Source of the DNA: Rufibacter roseolus | GTDB taxonomy: Bacteria; Bacteroidota; Bacteroidia; Cytophagales; Hymenobacteraceae | Assembly: GCF_017916365.1 (NCBI RefSeq) | Contig: NZ_JAFMSU010000001.1 | Span: 1,302,001-1,366,000 of the forward strand | Length of the DNA: 64,000 nt | Direction of reading: 5' to 3' | Shown here: positions 20,916 to 28,783 of the stretch, piece by piece | Layout: every line of letters starts with the position of its first letter | Position numbering within the stretch: the stretch's first letter is position 1 | Made by a program: the position numbers and the translations under genes | Notes under the pieces: generated by a model | What the model saw: only the letters and a program-made list of their open reading frames with translations | The model's database searches: none | Told to the model about the DNA's origin: nothing

Positions 20916-23645
20916 TTACTCTATCCTGGTCAGCCGCAGGTAGTCCAGCAGAGCGCGGTTGATCTCACCGTTCATGTTCTCGTTGGCCGGTTCAAACGCC
21001 AGGGTCAATTCGCGGGTGCCTTTCTCCAGTTTCACCTGCACGGCATTGGTGAAGCCCCAGTCTGACCACTCATTTGTGCCTCGCTGCGGCAGCACGACCG
21101 TTCCCAGGAAAGCGTCGCCTTGCCTAAAGGTCCGGATGGCGCATTTGTTCTCGGTGTTGATAGGGCCCTCGCCGTTGGCGTACCGGAAGTCAATGGCGTA
21201 TATGCCGGTTTCCGGCACCTGTACCTTGAACGTGACCTGCGTGTTCTGGGTCTTGCTGATTTCCACGAAGCCCTTCCCGCTGAATCCTTTGTAGGGCAGG
21301 CTGGCCTTGGTGGCACTATTTTCGACTTCCTGGATGATTTGCTTTCCAGTGGGCACCACCACTACCGGTTCATTCGCGAAGGACTCGTGGCCTCTGGTAT
21401 GCACGGCAATGACCTGGTACTCGGCGTAGGCACCTTTGTTTACCTGAAGTTGGGTTTTATTGGTTTTCTCTATCTGTTCCCCGTTTTTAAGGACTTTGAA
21501 GTGTTTTACTCCGTTGCCAGCCGTCCAGGAGAGGGTGCCGTTGGCGTAGGTGACCACCGGGGTTGCCGGGGCGAACTCCACCGCTACCCGGTTCACTTTG
21601 TTCTCTCCCAAAGGATTATTGGCCAGCACTATCTTCACGGCGTGTTGCCCGGTGAGGGCACCCGGAATCTCCGCGTTGGGAAGCGGCTTCCCGTCCAGGG
21701 TGATAGATTGGATCTGGTCGCCGTGGCCTTCCATTTCTATGTCCAGCACGGCGCTCCGGTATCTGAAATTGGTGAGCTGGCGCTTGCCCCCGAAGGCCTG
21801 CGGCACCACCGGTTGAAAGACCAGGTTGTTGGCCCGGTACTCCATCCCGAAGATGACTTTGTAGGTCATGCTCAGGTTGCCCGCCAGGCTCCAGAGCATG
21901 TTGCTGGAGTTGATCTGGGTGCCGGCATAGTCGCCGCTAATAGCCACGAAGTTCTCTTTGTTCGTCAGAAACAAGGCGGCAGGCCGATAAATGGCACTCA
22001 TGCTTTCCAGCAGGGCTTCTTCGTTCTTTACCTTGGCAGCGGCAAGTGACCAGTAAGACTGCACAAAGGGCCAGGTGGCGTTATTGTGGTAAGGCGGAAT
22101 ATTGGGGATCTGCGGGTAGATAGTAGGGATACCGAACGGCGCGACCGGCGTGTTACCTACAATCTGCTTCTGTTTTTCTGCATCAGCGATGCCGAACAAT
22201 ACGGTAAGGGCCTCGCCGAGCGCCTCTGCCTTGGGTGACAAAGTTTTGTAGTTGCGGCCGTATAGATATTGCCCATAGTAACCTTTATCCGACATCCAGA
22301 GGTGTTCGTTAATGCCTTTTTTTACTTTCTCGGCAAGGGCTTGGAATCTGGTGGCGGAGGTACCATCATTCAGGAGCGTGGCCATTTGCGAGAGAATGCT
22401 GGTGGCTTGGTAGAAGACCGCGTTGGTGCCCAGGTTCTCAGATTCATAGATGTCCACGGGTTGCATCCACTCGGGATAGGTTTGTTCTCGCCAGTCCAGG
22501 AACGAGGACTCACCTTTGAACAGCCCGGTTTTGGGGTCATACACGTTCTTCAGGTCATCTTCCAGCGTGTTTTTGACGATCTGGAAAGATTCCTTGAGCC
22601 AGTTCTGATCTCCCGTCACCTTGTAGAGTTCCCAAGCCGCCACGGCCCATATGATGCGGTCTGACGAGACGGGGTACGCGCCGCCCGTGCCGGTGTCTTG
22701 TACAATGCGGCCGTTCTTCACTTTCCGCATGAGACTGTTGTAGGCAACTTTGGGCTGTAGGGCCGCCATGGACAGGATGATGCTGTAGCTGATGTCACGG
22801 GTCCAGACGCCGGCCCATTCTTTTCCCGTCCTGAAGGTGCTATCCGGCTCCACGGCGTTCACCATCTCCTCCAGGGAAAGGTTGTACAGGGCATCCACCA
22901 TGGGGTAACCTGATCTGTATTGCGGGAAGGCGGCTACGTTCTTGGACAGTTTCCAGGTGGAGGCCGTGACGGTTTCATCCCCAGAGGGATTCAGCACCAG
23001 GTCCAGTTCATAGATGCCATCTTCGTCAGCGTCTTTCAGCTCCAGATTTTTGAAGTTGTGCAGGTTGTCAAAGTCCCAGGTGAGTGGAGCGGTGCCGCCC
23101 GCCACGAATACGCCTTTGAAGTCCTCTTTGTAGATTTTGTCGCCGTTGAAAGCCGTATAGAAGCCTTTTTTGGAAAACGCCTCCAAAACGTGCCGCATGT
23201 CCAGCCTGATCTTCAGTCTGGTATTGGGCGCCAGGTACGTGTTGGCCGGCACCTTGGAGCTGATGTTGTTCTGCGTCCCGAATACAATCAACGGTGTCTC
23301 ACAGCTGCCATTTTCTGCCATGCAGGCAAAGGTATGGTCCCGACCGGAAAGCATTTCGTTGTCCTTGCCATTGATACTGAACTTGAACTTGAGCTCGGGG
23401 CTCAGGAACTCCTTGGCCATGCTTCTGTAGTTGGAGACCAGTTCTGTGGGAGAAAGTGCCTTGGCTTCAAAGGAGCCCTGCACCACCCGGTTGGGGTAGA
23501 TGGCGTACTGCTCCGATTTGAAAATAGGCTCTTCTTGCATAACGGGGGTAGTTACAGAGGCCAGGCTATTTCCTTTCTGCGTTTGGCAGCTCCCTAAAAG
23601 CAGGAGGGAAAGCGCCAGGCTTATTTGTAAAGGTTTAGTACTCAT
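20916..23645 (-). CDS. Six-hairpin (alpha/alpha)6 glycosidase with C-terminal carbohydrate-binding modules, lipoprotein
   Basis: A 909-residue lipoprotein (acylated Cys20 in 'LLGSC'). An N-terminal beta-rich domain (about 40-235) precedes an (alpha/alpha)6 barrel (about 240-640) resembling the MGH1-like / GH63-GH37-GH15 superfamily. Visible landmarks are 'WAGVWTRDISYS' (277-288), 'SSDRIIWAVAAWELY' (327-341), 'SSFLDWREQTYPEW' (380-393) and 'YHNNATWPFVQSYW' later in the barrel. A beta-domain follows, and the last about 140 residues look like a CBM35/CBM6-type module ending in 'ALLDYLRLTRIE'. I cannot assign a GH family or catalytic pair with certainty. Beside a GH66 dextranase and GH97 glucosidases it probably acts on alpha-gluco-oligosaccharides (glucoamylase- or isomaltase-like). 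It may be transcribed apart from the susCD operon because a 256-bp gap with a palindrome copy precedes it. Confidence 0.75.
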   Translation of the reverse strand: MSTKPLQISLALSLLLLGSCQTQKGNSLASVTTPVMQEEPIFKSEQYAIYPNRVVQGSFEAKALSPTELVSNYRSMAKEFLSPELKFKFSINGKDNEMLSGRDHTFACMAENGSCETPLIVFGTQNNISSKVPANTYLAPNTRLKIRLDMRHVLEAFSKKGFYTAFNGDKIYKEDFKGVFVAGGTAPLTWDFDNLHNFKNLELKDADEDGIYELDLVLNPSGDETVTASTWKLSKNVAAFPQYRSGYPMVDALYNLSLEEMVNAVEPDSTFRTGKEWAGVWTRDISYSIILSMAALQPKVAYNSLMRKVKNGRIVQDTGTGGAYPVSSDRIIWAVAAWELYKVTGDQNWLKESFQIVKNTLEDDLKNVYDPKTGLFKGESSFLDWREQTYPEWMQPVDIYESENLGTNAVFYQATSILSQMATLLNDGTSATRFQALAEKVKKGINEHLWMSDKGYYGQYLYGRNYKTLSPKAEALGEALTVLFGIADAEKQKQIVGNTPVAPFGIPTIYPQIPNIPPYHNNATWPFVQSYWSLAAAKVKNEEALLESMSAIYRPAALFLTNKENFVAISGDYAGTQINSSNMLWSLAGNLSMTYKVIFGMEYRANNLVFQPVVPQAFGGKRQLTNFRYRSAVLDIEMEGHGDQIQSITLDGKPLPNAEIPGALTGQHAVKIVLANNPLGENKVNRVAVEFAPATPVVTYANGTLSWTAGNGVKHFKVLKNGEQIEKTNKTQLQVNKGAYAEYQVIAVHTRGHESFANEPVVVVPTGKQIIQEVENSATKASLPYKGFSGKGFVEISKTQNTQVTFKVQVPETGIYAIDFRYANGEGPINTENKCAIRTFRQGDAFLGTVVLPQRGTNEWSDWGFTNAVQVKLEKGTRELTLAFEPANENMNGEINRALLDYLRLTRIE

Positions 23646-23788
23646 TGCGGAAAGCGGAGGTTATGGTATTGGGAAGGGTTTGGCTCAGGAAAGAGGGGGC
23701 GATCCTGAACCGGGGGAATCAAATGGAATGTCATGAAAGCTTTGCCCAGGTGCACCGTTTTAGGTTCTGGGGCAGGTTGTGCCAAGAT

Positions 23789-23829
23789 CTTGTTTTGGGG
23801 CTCTTTTCTGAGAAACAGGATTAAAACGG
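23789..23829. repeat. Dispersed palindrome, copy 14
   Basis: CTTGTTTTGGGGCTCTTTT, loop CTG, then AGAAACAGGATTAAAACGG. It lies between the GH66 3' end and the six-hairpin gene. Confidence 0.65.
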
Positions 23830-23858
23830 CGGCGGCTAAAACCGGGTGAAACCAGAAA

Positions 23859-23884
23859 CTGCCCTGCAAAGGACACAAGGGCAG
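23859..23884 (-). terminator. Weak hairpin after the GH66 gene
   Basis: CTGCCCT (23859-23865) pairs with AGGGCAG (23878-23884) across a 12-base loop, followed on the minus strand by TTTCTGG. A modest terminator candidate 18 bases past the GH66 stop. Confidence 0.4.
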
Positions 23885-23901
23885 CTTCCGGTGACAGGTT
23901 T

Positions 23902-25680
23902 CTAATACTCTACCACAATCATGCTCCAGTACTGCAGCTCGGGCAGGGTGAAGCTGACGGTATTGCCGCTTTGGGCAAAATTCAAGGAGCGGGAGGCGCC
24001 GCCGATATTATCCGGGGAGGCGCACCACACTTTCTTCACCGGGCCTGTGGCCGTGAAGGACAGCTTGGCATCCTTTACCTGAACCGGGGCTGTCTGGATG
24101 CCGTTGGTGTCGCGCCAGTTCTGGGTTTTGGAGTTCTTGAAGTTGATAAGGTGGATGACCTGACTGTTTCCTGCCTGTTTTCCGAAAACGGCCACAGAAC
24201 CGGCCGTGGCAGGCCAGTTGGCAATGGCCAGTTTATTATCCTTTGAAGAGAGGGTGACGTTGTTGAACGTGCCACCGTCGCGCAGCAGGTTCTGGTAAGC
24301 CACCAAAAAGTCATAGTAGTTTACCAGGGCATTCTTGAGGTCCTGCTTCATCTCCAGTTTGCTGTGCGGGAAATACTCCTTGGAGAGCATGTGCTCGCCC
24401 ATTTCCAGGTGCGAGCCGCCAAACGCAAAGATCACCGCATTGGTCATCAGCACCGAGGAAGTGTTGAAATAGCCGTTGTTGTTGGACAGGTCATAGTTCA
24501 TATACGCAGTCAGGACCGTGTTCTTGGTGTTGTTGCTGAGGGTGTTGTTCTGCTTGATGAGGTTGGCCAGATCATTGAAGGTGTCAAATGGAGCCCAGAC
24601 CTCGGTGTACAGGAAATCAGCGTTAGACTCAGCAATGCCTTGTTGTCCATATTGCGCCACGGCATTCATGACCGCGTACTTGTTAGGGGCCTGGGCTTTC
24701 ACCGCGTTGATGAAGGGTTTATACGTCTGGGAAAGGTTCAGGGCGTTGCCGTTGTACGCGTAGGTGGTGCCCCGGTCGCCTAGTTGGTCCATGTGGAAAC
24801 CATCGAATGCCAGGTGCTGGTACACTTTCCGGTTTTCATTGATGAGGTAGTTCTGCCAGGCGGTGTTGGCGGGATCCACCAGGTAAATGTTGCTCAGGAA
24901 CGGCGGCGTAGGCAAGGGGTGGAAATCGCGGTTGGTGCGGGTGTTGTCTTTAAAGACGTACCATTCTTTCTGGACGCCGTCTGCCTCGGCATTGTCCCAG
25001 GCCCCGTAGACCAGGTTGTACTGCATGGCTTTCATGTTGAAGCTATGGGCGCTGCTGATGTATTTCTGCACGGTGCTGAAATAGATGTCCCGGTTCATGA
25101 TGTCTTTCCAGGAACTGGCCGGGGTGCCGCCGGAAACCGGAAGCGGCTGGTGGTGCTTGTTATGCCAGTCATAGAACTGGATGCCGTTGATATGGTGACG
25201 GTTTAAGTTAGAAATGACCCCGTTCACCTCGGCCTCGCTCAGCTGGGGGAATTTGGAGAGGAAACCATAGCGGGGAAATTTCTTCCAGTCTGAGGAAACG
25301 TCTACCCCAATGGTGGCGTGGATGGTCTCCGTGGCATTGACCGTGCTGAATACCTCGGCCAGGTAGCCCCGGAAATCAGTGGCGGGCGCTTTCCAGGTCC
25401 AGGTGCCCGATGTAATAGCTGCTTCACCTAACACCTGGTTCAGGTACTTGTACCGCACCTTGGCCCCGGCCGGTAGTTTGGCGAAGTCAACCGTAAAGGT
25501 CACGTCACTGCCCGGGCTGTAAGCGGCTTTATCAATGGAAAGGGACACGTTGCCATAGGCGGGAGTGCCCGGATTGGCTGGCACCTCGGTAGGCGAAGGG
25601 TCAGAACTGGCATTGCTGTCTTTACAGCCCAATCCTGTAAAAAGAACCAAAAAACACGAAAATAGAATCCTGAAAGTCAT
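23902..25680 (-). CDS. GH66 dextranase, lipoprotein
   Basis: A 592-residue endo-dextranase cutting alpha-1,6-glucan with retention. I chose the ATG at 25680 because it starts a lipoprotein signal (Cys19 in 'GLGC'); the longer frame to 25791 would overlap the preceding gene. An Ig-like N domain (about 40-125) is followed by the barrel: 'RYGFLSKFP' (137-145), 'NGIQFYDWHNKHHQPL' (165-180), the nucleophile Asp298 in 'FDGFHMDQLGDRG' and the acid/base Glu360 in 'YTEVWAPF'. These are the diagnostic GH66 motifs. The C-terminal beta-domain ends in 'LPELQYWSMIVVEY'. It is probably exposed on the outer membrane beside the SusCD pair, with which it shares an operon (70-base gap to the SusE-like gene). 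It fixes the substrate of this locus as dextran or a similar alpha-1,6-glucan. Confidence 0.93.
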   Translation of the reverse strand: MTFRILFSCFLVLFTGLGCKDSNASSDPSPTEVPANPGTPAYGNVSLSIDKAAYSPGSDVTFTVDFAKLPAGAKVRYKYLNQVLGEAAITSGTWTWKAPATDFRGYLAEVFSTVNATETIHATIGVDVSSDWKKFPRYGFLSKFPQLSEAEVNGVISNLNRHHINGIQFYDWHNKHHQPLPVSGGTPASSWKDIMNRDIYFSTVQKYISSAHSFNMKAMQYNLVYGAWDNAEADGVQKEWYVFKDNTRTNRDFHPLPTPPFLSNIYLVDPANTAWQNYLINENRKVYQHLAFDGFHMDQLGDRGTTYAYNGNALNLSQTYKPFINAVKAQAPNKYAVMNAVAQYGQQGIAESNADFLYTEVWAPFDTFNDLANLIKQNNTLSNNTKNTVLTAYMNYDLSNNNGYFNTSSVLMTNAVIFAFGGSHLEMGEHMLSKEYFPHSKLEMKQDLKNALVNYYDFLVAYQNLLRDGGTFNNVTLSSKDNKLAIANWPATAGSVAVFGKQAGNSQVIHLINFKNSKTQNWRDTNGIQTAPVQVKDAKLSFTATGPVKKVWCASPDNIGGASRSLNFAQSGNTVSFTLPELQYWSMIVVEY

Positions 25681-25750
25681 AGTGAGGGGATTTGATCCCA
25701 GCCTCCGGACATCTCGCGGAAGCTGGAATTGAATGAAATGGAAAGGAGGA

Positions 25751-27223
25751 TTATTGCTTTTGGAACTGGATGGTTTCGTGCAGCACATCAATGGTGATTT
25801 TGTAATTGCCCGCCTGGTCTGCGGAGATTCTCCATTTATTGTCTGGCTGCCCGCCGGGAACGAACTTCATCTCGGTACTGGTAGCGTCTTCGTTGGGCGT
25901 GACCGGCATGTAGTAGTCCCCTGTGAAGTCTTTCTGCAGCGGGAACTTGAACTCACCCGCTTTCAACGCCCCGGTGTAAGTGAAGACATTGGGATTGGCG
26001 GCATCACGCACTAACGGTGTGGCGTTCCCGATATCCCAGCCGTTAGGCGTGGCATCCCCCACGAGCCAGATCTGGGTGGGCGGCGTAAAGGGTCTAATCT
26101 CGATCTTCATGGTTTCCAGATCCAGTTTGATCTTGTAAGCGCCCGGCGTGGTGATCTTCCATTTGAGGTCTGGGATTCCGCCGCGCACCAGTTGCACCCC
26201 GGTGGAGCTCAAGTCTGGGTTGTTCACCAGGGGCATATAAAAGTCGCCGGCCCACCCATTCCCGGTAAAAGTGGGGATCTTGAACTCGCCGGCCTTCAGC
26301 ACTTCATTGTAGGTGAACACGTAGGGGTTTGATCGGTCTACCCGCAGTTTATTGGGGTTGTCAATATTCCAGCCGTTAGGCGTGGCGTCGCCTACAATCC
26401 ATAGCTCAGAGTAAGGAGGGGCGGAGCCCTCTACAATGGAAACGGTCATGTCCAGCAGGTTCACCGAGATGGCGTACAAACCGGCTTTGGTGATGGTGAA
26501 CTTGCCATCTGGCTGCGCATCTGCGGTGCGGTACACCAATTGCGTGGGAGAGGTCCCTTTGTTGTAGGATGGCAGGAAGGCGCCTTTGGTAGTGATGAAC
26601 TTGAACTCACCGGCCTTCAATCTGCCTTGCCAGGTGAATCTTCCCGGGGCCGAAGGGTTCAACGTAAGGGGCGTGGCCTCGTCGGCGTTCCAGTCATTGG
26701 GCGCAGCGTCGCCTATCAGGAACAGAGTGGTGGTTACCGGTTGGTAAGGGGTTACTTTCAGCGTGGTTATGGTAGAGTCTGACAAATCCGTGCCCGAAAC
26801 CCTGGAGACTACTTTGGCTTCCAGGGTGGATTCCACGCCTGGCATCAAGTTCAGCCCCAGCAGCAGGTCATTGAGTTCCTTCACGCTGTACTTCTTCTGG
26901 AAGCTGGCTTTGCCCATATCCGTTGCCACGGCGTTCTGGAAGTTGTTTCCCTGGCGGTCAAGGTACAGGGTGTAGGAAATAGAATTGTTGGTGCCGTAGT
27001 TGGAGCCGGTGGTCCAGTTGAAGGCCACGGCTTCGCTGGCGGCCAGGCTTTCCTGCAGCACTACTGCGTCTTTGCTGGTGGAGATAGCCAGTGGCGCATT
27101 GACGCTTTGGTCAAACTCGTCGTAAATATCGGTTTTACAGGAAACCCCCAGTAAGGTCACCAGCAGGAGCAGCAGGGCGTTTAGCCAGTTTACTCCTTTA
27201 GAGAGGTTATATATGTTTTCCAT
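25751..27223 (-). CDS. SusE/SusF-like glucan-binding lipoprotein with three tandem modules
   Basis: A 490-residue surface lipoprotein (acylated Cys29 in 'LGVSC'). The N-terminal SusE-type Ig-like domain (about 35-155) is followed by three tandem starch-binding-like modules. Each module opens with a variant of 'LWIVGDATPNGWNI' (167-180, 274-287, 385-398), carries 'LKAGEFKF' about 30 residues later, and ends in 'GxYKIxxD'. Modules 2 and 3 also share 'FYMP'. The first module reads 'GDAAPNDWNA' and is the most diverged. The role is to bind alpha-glucan at the cell surface and hand it to the dextranase and SusCD. It lies in operon order susC-susD-susE-GH66 with short gaps. Confidence 0.92.
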   Translation of the reverse strand: MENIYNLSKGVNWLNALLLLLVTLLGVSCKTDIYDEFDQSVNAPLAISTSKDAVVLQESLAASEAVAFNWTTGSNYGTNNSISYTLYLDRQGNNFQNAVATDMGKASFQKKYSVKELNDLLLGLNLMPGVESTLEAKVVSRVSGTDLSDSTITTLKVTPYQPVTTTLFLIGDAAPNDWNADEATPLTLNPSAPGRFTWQGRLKAGEFKFITTKGAFLPSYNKGTSPTQLVYRTADAQPDGKFTITKAGLYAISVNLLDMTVSIVEGSAPPYSELWIVGDATPNGWNIDNPNKLRVDRSNPYVFTYNEVLKAGEFKIPTFTGNGWAGDFYMPLVNNPDLSSTGVQLVRGGIPDLKWKITTPGAYKIKLDLETMKIEIRPFTPPTQIWLVGDATPNGWDIGNATPLVRDAANPNVFTYTGALKAGEFKFPLQKDFTGDYYMPVTPNEDATSTEMKFVPGGQPDNKWRISADQAGNYKITIDVLHETIQFQKQ

Positions 27224-27249
27224 ATCAGTCTAGAATGAAGGGCTAATGA

Positions 27250-28764
27250 TTAGTAACCGGGGTTTTGGACAAGGTTTGGGTTCGCGGTGACCTCCTGCTG
27301 CGGAATGGGCAAGAGCATGTGCCTGGTGCTGGCGTTGGTCTTGCCCAGGGAATGCAGGTAAGGCACGAAATACTGGCCGTTGTCATACCGAATGATGTCA
27401 AACCAGTGGTGTCCTTCAAAGGCTAATTCAAGGCGGCGCTCTTTTCTGATGGCTGTTCTCAAGGCAGCCTGGTTAAGGTCGATGAGGTTGGGCAATCCGG
27501 CTCTTAATCTTACCCGGTTCAAAGGTCCTCCATTGTTAATGCTGGTAGCGGGGGCCTGGGCCTCGGCGGTTCTGCCCAGTTCATTCAGGGCTTCGGCCTG
27601 CATCAGGAGCACATCGGCGTAGCGCAGTACCGGGAAGTTGGCCGGGTTGGTGTTGTATTCGGGAGAAATGGATTTTGGCACCAGGAACTTGCGCAGGTTA
27701 TAGCCCGTCACGGAGTAAGATTTCTTGTACGCCTGCCCGTCAAAGTCAGGGCCGCCCTCGTACAGGATGGTTTTGTCTTTTCTGAGGTCACCGGGTTCAT
27801 ATTGGTTCACGAACTCCTGGGTAGGCTGGTTCCAGCCATAGCCCCCGGCCACCATGTTGGCGTTTCTTGGTCCGGTGAAGGTGCTCACCCAGGAAGCCAT
27901 CTGCTCATTGCCCCCGAAGAAATCGGCGGTGTTCACTTTGCCGGCGTACTGTACCTCAAACAGCGATTCGGGGCCGTTTTCAGATAAAGGGGTGAAATTC
28001 GCGCTGTAGTCCGGGTTCAGGGTATATCCCAAAGAAGTCACCTGTTCGCACAACTCCACGGTTTTGGCATAGTCACCTAGGGTTAAATATACCTTAGCCA
28101 GCAATCCGGTGGCAGCACCTTTAGAGGCGCGTCCAATGTCAGAGCCGGAGTAAGTTTCTCTGGTGGGCAGTAACTCAATGGCCTCGGTTAAATCCTGCAC
28201 AATCTGGGCATACACCTGGTCTTTGGGCGTGCGTGAAGGGTAGAGGTATTCCTGGGTTGGGGTGTCGGGGGCATCGGTAATCAGGGGTACATCGCCGAAG
28301 GCCCTTACCAGAATGAAATAGTACAGGCCCCGCAGGAATTTGGCCTCACCCAGGATGCGGTTCTTCAGACCTTCTTCCATTTCAATGGCCGGTACATACT
28401 TCAGCACCACATTGGCCCGCAGAATTCCGGGGGAAGGACCGCGCCATAGATCCAGGGCGGCCTCATTGGCGGTGGTGAGCACAAAGTTGGAGACATCCTG
28501 CGTCCCAATCCCGTCCGTACCGCCCCCGGCGCCCACAATACTGTTACCCGCCCAGATGTCTGAGGTCCAGATCTGGAAGTTGTACAGCTTGGGCCACATC
28601 AAAGGCTGGTAGGCCCCGTTGATGGCGGCAATGGCATCTTTCTCGGTTTTATAGAAGTTAGAAGGGTTGATGGTGTCCAGCGGAGTTCTGTCCAGGTAAT
28701 CGTCGCAGCTGCCAAGCCCCAAGGTGAGCAACAGGGCCGCGGTATATTTGATGAATGATTTCAT
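27250..28764 (-). CDS. SusD/RagB-family glycan-binding lipoprotein (dextran locus)
   Basis: A 504-residue outer-membrane lipoprotein that caps the SusC transporter. ATG 28764 gives a clean lipoprotein signal (Cys20 in 'LGSCDDYLD'). It lies 19 bases after the susC stop; an upstream start would overlap susC. TPR-like helices of SusD are visible ('RNRILGEAKFLRGLYYF'-type segment near residue 120-135 and 'ADVLLMQAEALNELG'). The family ending 'IRKERRLELAFEGHHWFDI', then 'PIPQQEVTANPNLVQNPGY', is intact. It acts with the SusC gene directly upstream to import alpha-gluco-oligosaccharides. Confidence 0.97.
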   Translation of the reverse strand: MKSFIKYTAALLLTLGLGSCDDYLDRTPLDTINPSNFYKTEKDAIAAINGAYQPLMWPKLYNFQIWTSDIWAGNSIVGAGGGTDGIGTQDVSNFVLTTANEAALDLWRGPSPGILRANVVLKYVPAIEMEEGLKNRILGEAKFLRGLYYFILVRAFGDVPLITDAPDTPTQEYLYPSRTPKDQVYAQIVQDLTEAIELLPTRETYSGSDIGRASKGAATGLLAKVYLTLGDYAKTVELCEQVTSLGYTLNPDYSANFTPLSENGPESLFEVQYAGKVNTADFFGGNEQMASWVSTFTGPRNANMVAGGYGWNQPTQEFVNQYEPGDLRKDKTILYEGGPDFDGQAYKKSYSVTGYNLRKFLVPKSISPEYNTNPANFPVLRYADVLLMQAEALNELGRTAEAQAPATSINNGGPLNRVRLRAGLPNLIDLNQAALRTAIRKERRLELAFEGHHWFDIIRYDNGQYFVPYLHSLGKTNASTRHMLLPIPQQEVTANPNLVQNPGY

Positions 28765-28783
28765 GCTTGTTCGTTTTTGATGA

